Translations under genes and position numbers: made by a program
Assembly (NCBI RefSeq): GCF_031143425.1
Contig: NC_090446.1
Span: 1,019,361,066-1,019,425,065 of the forward strand
DNA from: Pleurodeles waltl
Taxonomy: Eukaryota > Chordata > Amphibia > Caudata > Salamandridae
Length of the DNA stretch: 64,000 nucleotides
Reading direction: 5' to 3'
Shown: positions 44,322 to 55,799 of the stretch, piece by piece
Numbering within the stretch: position 1 is the stretch's first letter
How the letters are laid out: every line of letters starts with the position of its first letter
The notes under the pieces: model-generated
The model's database searches: none
What the model was told of the DNA's origin: nothing
What the model saw: the letters and a program-made list of their open reading frames with translations, nothing else

Positions 44322-47124
44322 TTACTGCTGCTCGAAGAGCCAGGTCTTGAGGAGTCTCCGGAATGCGGAGTGGTCCTGGGTGGTCCTGAGGCTGGTGGGG
44401 AGGGTGTTCCAGGTCTTGGCTGCCAGGTTGGAGAAAGACCTCCCACCCTCCGTGGAGCGGCGGAGGCGAGGGACGGCAGCGAGCGCGAGGCCGGTGGAGC
44501 GGAGGAGACGGGTGGGGGCGTAGAAGCTGAGGCGTCGGTTGAGGTATTCAGGTCCCTTGTCGTGGAGGGCTTTGTGTGCATGGGTGAGAAGTCGGAAGGT
44601 GATCCTTTTGCTGACTGGGAGCCAGTGCAGGTGTCTAAGGTGTGCGGAGATGTGGCTGTTGCGGGGTATGTCGAGGATGAGGCGGGCGGAGGCGTTTTGA
44701 ATACGTTGCAGACGTGTTTGGAGTTTTGCGGTGGTCCCAGCATAAAGGGTGTTGCCGTAGTCCAGGCGGCTAGTGACTAGGGCGTGGGTCACGGTTTTTC
44801 TGGTGTCGGTGGGGATCCAGCGGAAGATCTTGCGGAGCATGCGTAGGGTGAGGAAGCAGGAGGAGGACACGGCGTTGACTTGTTTGGTCATGGTGAGAAG
44901 AGGGTCCAAGATGAAGCCGAGGTTGCGGGCGTGGTCTGAGGGGGTCGGTGCGGTGCCAAGGGTGTGGGCCACCAGGAGTCGTCCCATGCGGTCGGGGTGT
45001 TGCCGAGGATGAGGACTTCCGTTTTGTCTGAGTTCAGTTTTAGACGGCTGAGCCTCATCCAATCTGCGACGTCCTTCATGCCATCTTGTAGGTTGGTCTT
45101 AGCGCTAGCGGGGTCCTTGGTGAGGGAAAGTATAAGTTGAGTGTCGTCGGCGTAGGAGGTGATGATGATGTTGTGCTTGCGTACGATGTCGGCGAGGGGG
45201 CTCATGTAAACATTGAAGAGTGTCGGGCTGAGCGAGGAGCCTTGAGGGACGCCGCAGATGATCTCGGTGGGGTCTGAGCGAAAAGGTGGGAGGTAGACTC
45301 TTTGAGAGCGGTTGGAGAGGAAGGAGGCGATCCAGTCCAGGGCCTGGCCTTGGATCCCAGTGGAGCGGAGGCGGGTTATTAGGGTGCGGTGACAGACGGT
45401 GTCGAAGGCAGCCGAGAGGTCGAGGAGGATGAGGGCGACTGTTTCACCGTTGTCCATCAGGGTTCTGATGTCGTCTGTGACTGAGATGAGGGCGGTTTCA
45501 GTGTTGTGGTTGGTTCGGAATCCAGATTGTGAAGGGTCGAGAAGGTTGTTGTCCTCCAGGAAGTTGGTAAGCTGTTTGTTGACGGTCTTGTCTATTACCT
45601 TGGCAGGGAAGGGGAGGAGCGAGATGGGGCGGAAGTTCTTCAGGTCGCTTGGGTCAGCCGTAGGTTTCTTTAGTAGGGCGTTGACTTCGGCGTGTTTCCA
45701 GCTTTCGGGGAAGGTAGCAGATGAAAATGAGGAGTTGATGATGGTCTGGAGGTGCGGAGCGATGATGTCGTCGGCTTTTTTGAAGATGAAGTGAGGGCAG
45801 GGGTCCGAGGGGGCGCTGGAGTGGATAGAGTTCATGGTGGTTTTGGTCTCTTCAGTGTTGATGTGGGTCCAGGCGTTGAGGGTGATGGCAGGGGGTGTGG
45901 GTTCGGTGTTGCTTGGCTGGGTCTGGTGTCCGAAGCTGTCGTGGAGGTCGGTGATCTTGCGATGGAAGAAGGTGGCGAGGGAGTTGCACAGGTCTTGTGA
46001 GGGCTGGGCTTGGGGTTGGAGAACTCTTTAACGAAGCTGAAGAGTTCTCTGCTGTTGTGGCTGTTTTTGTCCAGTCTGTCGGTGAAGAAATTCCTTTTGG
46101 CTGCGCGGATCAGGTGGTGGTGTTCGCGGGTCGCGTTCTTGAGGGCGGTCATGTTGTCAGCGGTGTGGTCCTTGCGCCAGGCTTTCTCGAGGGCGCAACA
46201 GGTTTTCTTCGATTCCTTAAGGGTGTCAGAGAACCAGAGAGGTTTTTTGGTGTTGGCCTGTCGATGCGTGGTTCTGAGGGGAGCAAGGTTGTCTGCGCAG
46301 TTGGTGATCCAGTTCGTGAGGCTGAGGGCTGCGTCGTTGGGGTCGGTGGTGAGGGTAGGTTGGTTGATGGTGAGCGCGGAGAAGAGCTGTTCTTCGGGGA
46401 TTTTGTTCCACTGTCGACGAGGGATGGGTTGAGTGCGAAGGTGGCGGGTCTCGCGTCGGAATGTGAAGTGGACACAGCTGTGGTCGGTCCAGTGTAGAGC
46501 GGAGGCATGGCTGAAGGAGACGTGTTTGCTGGCGGAGAAGATGGGGTCAAGCGCGTGTCCGGCGACGTGGGTGGGGGTGTTCACCAGTTGCTTGAGGCCG
46601 CGGTTGTCGAGGTTGTCGAGCAGGGCGGTGGTGTTGGGGTTGTTGTTGTGTTCCAGATGGAAGTTGAGGTCGCCTAGGAGGATGTAGTCCGGCGAGGCGA
46701 GGGCGTGCAGGGAGACGAAGTCGGTGATGGAGTCGCTGAAAGGGGCGCGCGGCCCGGGGGGACGGTAGATGAGGGATCCTCTGAGGGTGGTCCTGGGGTC
46801 GGTGCGAATCTGGAAATGCAGGTGTTCTGCGGCGAGGGGGGTGTCTTCAGTGGAGGTGGTGACGCTGATGGAGTCTTTGAAGACGATGGCAATTCCTCCT
46901 CCTATTTGGTTGGTGCGGTCTTTCCTGGAAATCTTGTAGCCTTCGGGGATGGCTATGGCGATGTCTGGGGCCGAAGACGCGTTCATCCAGGTCTCCGTGA
47001 TGAAGGCGACGTCCGGTGCTGTGGAGTCCAGGAGGTCCCAGAGTTCAACGGCGTGCTTGTGGACGGATCGAGCGTTGACCAGGATGCATTTGAGGTGGTT
47101 GATGGCGCGAGTGCTGGTGGTCAT
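44322..47124 (-). pseudogene. L2-like LINE copy A endonuclease-reverse transcriptase
   Basis: The N-terminus encodes an APE-type endonuclease: KCILVNARSVHKH, FITETWMN, GGIAIVFKD, ILLGDLNFH, LHWTDHSCVHF. The RT follows: KNFRPISLLP, SQSGFRTNHNTETAL, LILLDLSAAFDTVCH, CGVPQGSSLSPTLFN, ITSYADDTQLILSL. The C-terminal domain has HWLPVSKRITFRLL, then the WNTLPTSLR and TWLFEQ end. Frameshifts near 46005 (between endonuclease and RT) and near 44995 (after RT) split it into 47124-45832, 45835-44888 and 45062-44322. The protein would nick DNA and copy the LINE RNA at the nick. Copy B has the same two frameshifts. Confidence 0.92.
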
Positions 47125-47354
47125 GGTAGTTGCGTGGTGGAAGATACGTTTGCAGGAGAGGCAGACGAAAGGTCCATGGGTACGTTTTGGGTTAGCTTGG
47201 AAGCAGGTGTTGGAGCTTCCTGGGTTGAGGGCGTGGAGGGTGGTGGGGTCGTAGCGGAGCAGAGGGGTTTGGAAGTGCTGAGGACCAGGGGTCGTGGCAC
47301 TGGGCGCGGGCCAGGCGCAGACGGGCTTGCCTCTGGCGCGCCTCGGCGCGCCAT
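47121..47354 (-). pseudogene. Short reading frame overlapping the LINE ORF start (copy A)
   Basis: An ATG at 47354 opens a Pro/Ser/Thr-rich frame of 77 codons. Its TGA overlaps the ATG of the endonuclease frame (ATGA at 47124-47121). This could be the end of a short or decayed ORF1, or chance. No known domain. Copy B has the equivalent frame at 55103-55342, with two extra codons at its start. Confidence 0.35.
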
Positions 47355-47819
47355 CGGCGCGGTCGCGCAGCGGCCGCCATGAGAGGGAGGAGGGGGGAGG
47401 GGTCAGCTGGGGGCGAATGGGAGCTGGGGGGCGGGGTGTTGCAGGAGGTGGTGGCGGGAAAGCGGAGGGAGGGGGGACAGGTAGAGGGGAGAAGAGCTGG
47501 GGGAGGGGGGTTGAAGGTGGTGGGGGGTGAGTTTTAGGAAGTTTAGGAGTTTAGGGAGAGAGATAGGAGTAAGGTTGGGAAGATAGGGGAGGAGGGGTTG
47601 TAGAGGTGGGTGAGGGAGAGAGGTAGAGTGAAAGGATAGGAAGATAGGGGTGGTAACAGAGGGGGTGGCGAGTGGGGGGGGGAAGATTGAGAGATAGGTA
47701 GATAGGAGGAGGTGGTGAGTGAGGGAGACCGAGAGAGAGATAGAGAGATAGGTAGATAGAGATGGGGGTAGATAGGGGTGATAGAGAGGGGGAGAGATGA
47801 GTCAGGAGCGGGAAGAACC

Positions 47820-48480
47820 AGGGAGTAGGTAGCAGTTAGCTCTGTTGGGAAACAGAGCTAACAGAGGAAGAGGAGCGGGGAGCAGGAGGGAAAGAAGAGA
47901 ACAGGAGGAACAGAAGACAGAAGAACAGAAGACAGAAGACAGAAGACCACAGAAGAAGAACAGAAGACAGAAGAGCCGAAGAACAGAAGTCAGAAGACCA
48001 CAGAAGAAGAGGAGCCGAAGAACAGAAGACAGAAGACCACAGAAGAAGAGGAGCCGAATACACAGAAGACAGAAGGCCACAGAAGAAGCTACAGAAGAAG
48101 AGGAGCGCAGAGGACAGAAAAGTACAGATGAAGGTGAAGAAGAGGAGCGCAGAAGACAGAAGAATACAGATGAAGGTGAAGAAGAGGAGCGCAGAAAACA
48201 GAAGAATACAGATGAAGGTGAAGAAGAGGAGCCCAGAAGACAGAAGAATACAGATGAAGGTGAAGAAGAAGAGGGGCGGCTAGCAGCAGAGGAAGGAGCC
48301 AAGAAGAGGGGCAGAGAAGAGGAGGCACACGCGGGTCGCGGTGCAGAGGAGAGGGAGAGAAGCACACAGATGAAGAGAGAAGACGGGGAGCAGGAGGGAA
48401 AGAAGAGTACAGAAGAAGACAACAGGAGAGCGCAGAGGAAGAACAGAGAAGAAGAAAAGAAGCAGAAGAGAGGGTGAGTA
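47820..48480. repeat. GA-rich tandem repeats in the LINE 5' region (copy A)
   Basis: On the + strand about four 42-bp units (GAAGACAGAAGAATACAGAT plus GAAGGTGAAGAAGAGGAGCGCA variants) lie at 48109-48275. They are preceded by a looser run of GAACAGAAGACAGAAGACC units. Since the LINE is antisense, this is a CT-rich 5' untranslated region. Long frames across it are products of the repeat. Confidence 0.82.
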
Positions 48481-48609
48481 GCGCGGGGCAGGGCGAGGGG
48501 CTGGGAGGTGGGGGGTACTTACTGCGAGGTAGCTGGGCTTGCTGGGAGGTCTCAGGAACCTGGGCTGGAGGAGCTGGAGGAGCTGCAGCGGCAGGGGGAG
48601 CGACCTACC

Positions 48610-49879
48610 CTTGCAATGGAGCTACAGCTACTGCCATCTCACAGACAGGTTTCTACCATCCTGGGGTCTGGGCAGCCCAGTCCCAGGAAGGCAGAACAAA
48701 GCATTTCCTCTGAGAGCAGAGTGTTACACCCTCTCCCTTTGGAAATAGGTGTTACAGGCTGGGGAGGTGTAGCCTCCCCCAGCATCTGGAAATGCTTTGA
48801 AGGGCACAGATGGTGCCCTCCTTGCACAAACCAGTCTACACCGGTTCAGGGACCCCTTCTCCCTTGCTGTGGCAGGAAACAGGACAAAGGAAAAGGGAGT
48901 GACCACTCACCGGTGCATCTCCACCCCAGGGGTGGTGCCCAGCGCTCCTCCAGTGTGTCCCAGACTTCAGCCATCTTGCTTTGCAAGGTGTGGAGGCACT
49001 TTGGAGGGCTATGAGTGGCCAGTGCCAGCAGGTGACGTCAGAGGCCCCTCCTGATAGGTCCAGACCTGATAAGGTAGCCAATCCCCCTCTCAGGGCTATT
49101 TAGGGTCTCTCCTGTGGGTTCTCTTCAGATTCTGCTTGCAAGTTTCCTTCAGGAATCCTCTGAAACAACTTCCAACTCTTCTGATCTCGAGTCAACCGCA
49201 GCCTGCACCAAGACATTCTGTAACTGCAACAAAGTGTCTACAGGAGACACTTTTCTTCAGAAACCTCAGCTCCAAGTCAGCAACTGCAACAGTTTCCATG
49301 GTGTGCATGCTCTGGGGACTACCTGTCTTCATCCTGCATCAGAAGGACCGAAGAAATCTCCAGTGGAGTGATGGAGTCACTCTCCTGCTCCAAGCAGGCA
49401 CTTTCCAAGGCAACGACCAGTACCCTGGGACTCCTCTCACGGCGACGAGCGTGCTCCTAAGGACACAGAGGGTGGACATCATTGACACAATTTGGAGGAG
49501 GTAAGACCTTGCCTTCCCCGAGAATGATGGTACCCCTGTGTATTGTGTTGTCTTTTCCACCTTAGGCCTCTGTGCACTCTTTGAAAAATTCCTTCATGCA
49601 CAGCCTGGCCCAAGTCCCCAGCACTCCACCCTGCGATGCTCAACTCGCTGTGTGGGACCTTCTTTTTTTTGTGCTGTATCAACCGTGTTTTGCACCTCCT
49701 TTGAACCCAGATCCAGTGGCTTGTGGGGGTGCTGGATGGCATCCTGAGAGCTCTCTACAGTGCTGAGTGCTCCCTCTTCCTCCTCACCCGAGTTGAGGCC
49801 TCCAGGTCCCTCCTGGGTCCATCCAGTGCCATTTTGATGAAAATTGCACTTTTGTCGTAGCCAAAGCTTGTTGGCGCCT
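48610..49879. repeat. Array unit, copy 0 (segment c)
   Basis: Non-coding continuation of segment b after the LINE. It is repeated at 56593-57862 (nearly identical) and 60195-61491 (diverged). It carries a promoter-like cluster at 49033-49102 and a GAGGTAAGA splice-donor-like site near 49497. It ends at the duplication junction 49879/49880, where TTGGCGCCT meets the interior of MITE 1. Confidence 0.86.
49033..49102 (+). promoter_or_regulatory. Promoter-like cluster (CRE, CCAAT, TATA-like), array copy 0
   Basis: A perfect CRE palindrome TGACGTCA (49033-49040), a CCAAT box (49078-49082) and CTATTTA (49096-49102) stand in the usual order and spacing, followed about 400 bp later by a GTAAGA donor. 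The same cluster is kept in copies 1 (from 57016) and 2 (from 60618). This suggests an LTR-type promoter. Confidence 0.55.
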
Positions 49880-50603
49880 AGGAGTTGTAATCCCCTGGGC
49901 AGCGCTGCAAGCAGCGCTGCCCTGGAGAATTAAAACCGCTGGGACAACGATGGGGGGAAACCGCCGGTCCCGGCGGTGCGACCGCAGCACTACCGCCGCG
50001 GTCATAATAAGGCAGATTGTACCACCAACATGTTGGCGGTACAATAGCTAAAACAGCCCTGGTGGTCTTTGACCGCCAGGGTTGTAATGAGGCCCTAAGT
50101 CCAAACGTAGAAAGTTGACCGGGACCTCCCAGCCAGCGTATCCGAGGAGGGCTCCAAGGACGTCGGAACAAGATCCAGGTTTGCCCTGGTTGAAGGATTT
50201 TCACCTCGAAAAAACGACTAAGTCCAAAGGTAAAAGTCTCTACCGAGGGCTCCCACGACACGTATCCGGAGAAGAGTTCCAGGAGGTTGGATTGGACTGG
50301 GAGGTTCGTCCAGCTGAAGAAAATCTTCAGAAAAACAACTAAGTCCGAAGGCAAACTTTTGACCGAGTCCTCCCGCTGGCTGTAGCTGAGCCGGGCTCCA
50401 TCGCGGTCGGCATTAAACTTTGACTTTGCCCCGGTCGAGGTGCAACCAGATGCCCCGATTGGCTCTTTTTGTTTCTAGGCGCTAAAAATCAATAATTCTT
50501 TAAAAATTCATATCTCCAATACCCCTTTTGGTTTTGGATTTTTAAACTGTTTCCTGTGTTTTATTTAATTACTGTATTGTGATATTTGAATGCTTTACAC
50601 TCT

Positions 50604-51222
50604 GGGGGTCATTCTGACTTTGGCGGGCGGCAGAGGCTGCCCGCCAAAGTCCCGCCGTCAGAATACCGCTGCGCGGTCAAAAGACCGCTGCGGTAATTCT
50701 GAGTTTCCCGCTGGGCTGGCGGGCGACCGCCAGAAGGCTGCCCGCCAGCCCAGCGGGAAGCCCCCTTCCATGAGGATGCCGGCTCCGAATGGAGCCGGCA
50801 GAGTGGAAGGGGTGCGACGGGTGCAGTTGCACCCGTCGCGATTTTCAGTGTCTGCTTGGCAGACACTGAAAATCTTGGTGGGGCCCTGTTAGGGGGCCCC
50901 TGCAGTGCCCATGCCATTCGCATGGGCACTGCAGGGGCCCCCAGGGGCCCCACGACACCCGTTACCGCCAGCCAGGTTCTGGCGGTCAAAATCGCCAGAA
51001 ACAGGCTGGCAGTAAGGGGGTCGGAATCCCCATGGCGGCGCTGCCTGCAGCGCCGCCATGGAGGATTCCCTAGGGCAGCGGGAAACCGGCGGGACACCGC
51101 CCGTTTCCCGTTTCTGACCCGCGGCGGTCAGAATGCCCATGGATGCACCGCCAGCCTGTTGGCGATGCATCCGCGGTCCCCGGCCCTGGCGGTAGTCAAC
51201 CGCCAGGGTCAGAATGACCGCC
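50604..51222. mobile_element. Harbinger MITE 2, copy in array unit 1 (619 bp)
   Basis: The ends GGGGGTCATTCTGACTTTGG and (inverted) GGCGGTCATTCTGACCCTGG are flanked by TCT (50601-50603 and 51223-51225). The empty site is seen in copy 0 at 36143-36145. The GC-rich body has several hairpins, including GCCGGCTCCG/CGGAGCCGGC and CAGTGTCTGC...GCAGACACTG. The 3-bp duplication and TCATT ends indicate a Harbinger-type element. Confidence 0.9.
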
Positions 51223-51358
51223 TCTGTCTCCTAAATTAATCCTTGTCGCTCGTTGCCAAACTACCAAGGGTTGAGCTGGGTTTAATTTACTGAGACCTAA
51301 CTGGGCTTAAGTGGAGGTTAGTGGCTTATTGCTAAGTGTAGGTACCTACCTGCCCTTA

Positions 51359-52219
51359 CCAATGACCCATTTTCCAACACCACTCATCCCAATGCCAAGC
51401 CCTGCATGCCATACCAATGCATGGACACCACTCACTGACCTGGACCCAAGTGCTCATAGACAAAAACCTATATGTCAGTGTGTTTTGCCTGTCTCATTGG
51501 GATCCTGCTAACCAGGACCCCAGTGCTCATAGTTTGTGGCCTAATGTGTATGCCTGTGTAGTGCCTAACTGTGTCACTGAGGCTCTGCTAATCAGAACCT
51601 CAGTGCTTATGCTCTCTCTGTTTTAAAATGTGTCACTGTAGGCCAGTGACTAAATTTACCAATTTCAATTGGCACACTGGACCCCCCTTATAAGTGCTTA
51701 GAATATGGTACCTGGGTACCCAGGGCATTGGAGTTCCAGGAGATCCATATGGGCTGCAGCAATTCTTTTGCCACCCATAGGGAGCTCAGACAAACCCTTA
51801 CACAGGACTTCCATTGCAGCCTGCGTGAAATAGTGCACACACTATTTCACAGCCATTTTCACTGCACTTAAGTAACTTGTAAGTCACCTATATGTCTAAC
51901 CTTCACTTGCTGAAGGTTAGGTGCAAAGTTACTAAGTGTGAGGACACCCTTGCACTAGGCAAGGTGCCCCCTCATAGGTCAGGGCCATTTCCCGGGACTT
52001 TGTGAGTGTGGGGATGCCATTACACGTGTGCACTACATATAAGTCAATACCTATATGTAGCTTCACAATGGTAACTCCGAATATGGCCATGTAACATGTC
52101 TAAGATCATGGAAATGTCCCCCTATTCCAAATCTGGTATTGGGGAGCCAATTCCATGCATCCTGGGGGCTCCAGCATGGACCCCCAGTACTGCCAAACCA
52201 GCTCTCAGAGGCTTGCAAT
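51359..52219. repeat. Array unit, copy 1 (segment b)
   Basis: Nearly identical to 43377-44237. It has two private changes in the left part (ACCCAAGTG and CTCATTGGG). Ends with CTTGCAAT (52212-52219), the L2 target duplication. Confidence 0.9.
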
Positions 52220-52303
52220 CAAATCAAAATCAAATCAAATCATTAACATTTATAAAGCGCGCTACTCACCCGTGTGGGTCTCAAGGCGCTAGGGGGAAGG
52301 GGG

Positions 52304-55106
52304 TTACTGCTGCTCGAAGAGCCAGGTCTTGAGGAGTCTCCGGAATGCGGAGTGGTCCTGGGTGGTCCTGAGGCTGGTGGGGAGGGTGTTCCAGGTCTTG
52401 GCTGCCAGGTTGGAGAAAGACCTCCCACCCTCCGTGGAGCGGCGGAGGCGAGGGACGGCAGCGAGCGCGAGGCCGGTGGAGCGGAGGAGACGGGTGGGGG
52501 CGTAGAAGCTGAGGCGTCGGTTGAGGTATTCAGGTCCCTTGTCGTGGAGGGCTTTGTGTGCATGGGTGAGAAGTCGGAAGGTGATCCTTTTGCTGACTGG
52601 GAGCCAGTGCAGGTGTCTAAGGTGTGCGGAGATGTGGCTGTTGCGGGGTATGTCGAGGATGAGGCGGGCGGAGGCGTTTTGAATACGTTGCAGACGTGTT
52701 TGGAGTTTTGCGGTGGTCCCAGCATAAAGGGTGTTGCCGTAGTCCAGGCGGCTAGTGACTAGGGCGTGGGTCACGGTTTTTCTGGTGTCGGTGGGGATCC
52801 AGCGGAAGATCTTGCGGAGCATGCGTAGGGTGAGGAAGCAGGAGGAGGACACGGCGTTGACTTGTTTGGTCATGGTGAGAAGAGGGTCCAAGATGAAGCC
52901 GAGGTTGCGGGCGTGGTCTGAGGGGGTCGGTGCGGTGCCAAGGGTGTGGGCCACCAGGAGTCGTCCCATGCGGTCGGGGTGTTGCCGAGGATGAGGACTT
53001 CCGTTTTGTCTGAGTTCAGTTTTAGACGGCTGAGCCTCATCCAATCTGCGACGTCCTTCATGCCATCTTGTAGGTTGGTCTTAGCGCTAGCGGGGTCCTT
53101 GGTGAGGGAAAGTATAAGTTGAGTGTCGTCGGCGTAGGAGGTGATGATGATGTTGTGCTTGCGTACGATGTCGGCGAGGGGGCTCATGTAAACATTGAAG
53201 AGTGTCGGGCTGAGCGAGGAGCCTTGAGGGACGCCGCAGATGATCTCGGTGGGGTCTGAGCGAAAAGGTGGGAGGTAGACTCTTTGAGAGCGGTTGGAGA
53301 GGAAGGAGGCGATCCAGTCCAGGGCCTGGCCTTGGATCCCAGTGGAGCGGAGGCGGGTTATTAGGGTGCGGTGACAGACGGTGTCGAAGGCAGCCGAGAG
53401 GTCGAGGAGGATGAGGGCGACTGTTTCACCGTTGTCCATCAGGGTTCTGATGTCGTCTGTGACTGAGATGAGGGCGGTTTCAGTGTTGTGGTTGGTTCGG
53501 AATCCAGATTGTGAAGGGTCGAGAAGGTTGTTGTCCTCCAGGAAGTTGGTAAGCTGTTTGTTGACGGTCTTGTCTATTACCTTGGCAGGGAAGGGGAGGA
53601 GCGAGATGGGGCGGAAGTTCTTCAGGTCGCTTGGGTCAGCCGTAGGTTTCTTTAGTAGGGCGTTGACTTCGGCGTGTTTCCAGCTTTCGGGGAAGGTAGC
53701 AGATGAAAATGAGGAGTTGATGATGGTCTGGAGGTGCGGAGCGATGATGTCGTCGGCTTTTTTGAAGATGAAGTGAGGGCAGGGGTCCGAGGGGGCGCTG
53801 GAGTGGATAGAGTTCATGGTGGTTTTGGTCTCTTCAGTGTTGATGTGGGTCCAGGCGTTGAGGGTGATGGCAGGGGGTGTGGGTTCGGTGTTGCTTGGCT
53901 GGGTCTGGTGTCCGAAGCTGTCGTGGAGGTCGGTGATCTTGCGATGGAAGAAGGTGGCGAGGGAGTTGCACAGGTCTTGTGAGGGCTGGGCTTGGGGTTG
54001 GAGAACTCTTTAACGAAGCTGAAGAGTTCTCTGCTGTTGTGGCTGTTTTTGTCCAGTCTGTCGGTGAAGAAATTCCTTTTGGCTGCGCGGATCAGGTGGT
54101 GGTGTTCGCGGGTCGCGTTCTTGAGGGCGGTCATGTTGTCAGCGGTGTGGTCCTTGCGCCAGGCTTTCTCGAGGGCGCAACAGGTTTTCTTCGATTCCTT
54201 AAGGGTGTCAGAGAACCAGAGAGGTTTTTTGGTGTTGGCCTGTCGATGCGTGGTTCTGAGGGGAGCAAGGTTGTCTGCGCAGTTGGTGATCCAGTTCGTG
54301 AGGCTGAGGGCTGCGTCGTTGGGGTCGGTGGTGAGGGTAGGTTGGTTGATGGTGAGCGCGGAGAAGAGCTGTTCTTCGGGGATTTTGTTCCACTGTCGAC
54401 GAGGGATGGGTTGAGTGCGAAGGTGGCGGGTCTCGCGTCGGAATGTGAAGTGGACACAGCTGTGGTCGGTCCAGTGTAGAGCGGAGGCATGGCTGAAGGA
54501 GACGTGTTTGCTGGCGGAGAAGATGGGGTCAAGCGCTTGTCCGGCGACGTGGGTGGGGGTGTTCACCAGTTGCTTGAGGCCGCGGTTGTCGAGGTTGTCG
54601 AGCAGGGCGGTGGTGTTGGGGTCGTTGTTGTGTTCCAGATGGAAGTTGAGGTCGCCTAGGAGGATGTAGTCCGGCGAGGCGAGGGCTTGCAGGGAGACGA
54701 AGTCGGTGATGGAGTCGCTGAAAGGGGCGCGCGGCCCGGAGGGACGGTAGATGAGGGATCCTCTGAGGGTGGTCCTGGGGTCGGTGCGAATCTGGAAATG
54801 CAGGTGTTCTGCGGCGAGGGGGGTGTCTTCAGTGGAGGTGGTGACGCTGATGGAGTCTTTGAAGACGATGGCAATTCCTCCTCCTATTTGGTTGGTGCGG
54901 TCTTTCCTGGAAATCTTGTAGCCTTCGGGGATGGCTATGGCGATGTCTGGGGCCGAAGACGCGTTCATCCAGGTCTCCGTGATGAAGGCGACGTCCGGTG
55001 CTGTGGAGTCCAGGAGGTCCCAGAGTTCAACGGCGTGCTTGTGGACGGATCGAGCGTTGACCAGGATGCATTTGAGGTGGTTGATGGCGCGAGTGCTGGT
55101 GGTCAT
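52304..55106 (-). pseudogene. L2-like LINE copy B endonuclease-reverse transcriptase
   Basis: The pieces are 55106-53814 (endonuclease), 53817-52870 (RT with YADDTQ) and 53044-52304 (C-terminal domain). Motifs and the two frameshifts (near 53987 and 52977) are as in copy A. Amino-acid differences from copy A include YRPSGPRAP for YRPPGPRAP, FVSLQAL for FVSLHAL and HVAGQAL for HVAGHAL in the endonuclease. It cannot make one continuous protein. Confidence 0.92.
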
Positions 55107-55799
55107 GGTAGTTGCGTGGTGGAAGATACGTTTGCAGGAGAGGCAGACGAAAGGTCCATGGGTACGTTTTGGGTTAGCTTGGAAGCAGGTGTTGGAGCTT
55201 CCTGGGTTGAGGGCGTGGAGGGTGGTGGGGTCGTAGCGGAGCAGAGGGGTTTGGAAGTGCTGAGGACCAGGGGTCGTGGCACTGGGCGCGGGCCAGGCGC
55301 AGACGGGCTTGCCTCTGGCGCGCCTCGGCGCGCCATCGGCACGGTCGCGCAGCGGCCGCCATGAGAGGGAGGAGGGGGGGAGGGGTCAGCTGGGGGCGAA
55401 TGGGAGCTGGGGGGCGGGGTGTTGCAGGAGGTGGTGGCGGGAAAGCGGAGGGAGGGGGGACAGGTAGAGGGGAGAAGAGCTGGGGGAGGGGGGTTGAAGG
55501 TGGTGGGGGGTGAGTTTTAGGAAGTTTAGGAGTTTAGGGAGAGAGATAGGAGTAAGGTTGGGAAGATAGGGGAGGAGGGGTTGTAGAGGTGGGTGAGGGT
55601 GAGAGGTAGAGTGAAAGGATAGGAAGATAGGGGTGGTAACAGAGGGGGTGGCGAGTGGGGGGGGAAAGATTGAGAGATAGGTAGATAGGAGGAGGTGGTG
55701 AGTGAGGGAGACCGAGAGAGAGATAGAGAGATAGGTAGATAGAGATGGGGGTAGATAGGGGTGATAGAGAGGGGGAGAGATGAGTCAGGAGCGGGAAGA

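Larger units (their letters stand above)
44238..48609 (-). mobile_element. L2-like LINE, full-length copy A
   Basis: A 4.37-kb LINE in antisense orientation. Its 3' end at 44238 has the (AAATC)n tail and the CATTTATAAAGCGCGC signature (+ strand). The 5' end at 48609 includes a GA-rich tandem region. An 8-bp duplication CTTGCAAT flanks it (44230-44237 and 48610-48617). Array copy 2 has the uninterrupted site (CTTGCCATGGAGC at 60195). Endonuclease and RT domains are present but broken by two frameshifts. The RT motifs and tail place it in or near the L2/CR1 group. L2 is my preference. Confidence 0.92.

Noticed and set aside
46705..47382. 225-codon + strand frame rich in Gly and Val
   Set aside because: It lies opposite the well-supported endonuclease coding region and is GC-rich shadow sequence without domain motifs.
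47845..48477. Charged + strand frame rich in Glu, Arg and Lys, and Ser/Leu-rich frames opposite
   Set aside because: These are products of GA-rich tandem repeats in the 5' region of an antisense LINE. The second copy at 55828 is only a duplicate and gives no independent support.
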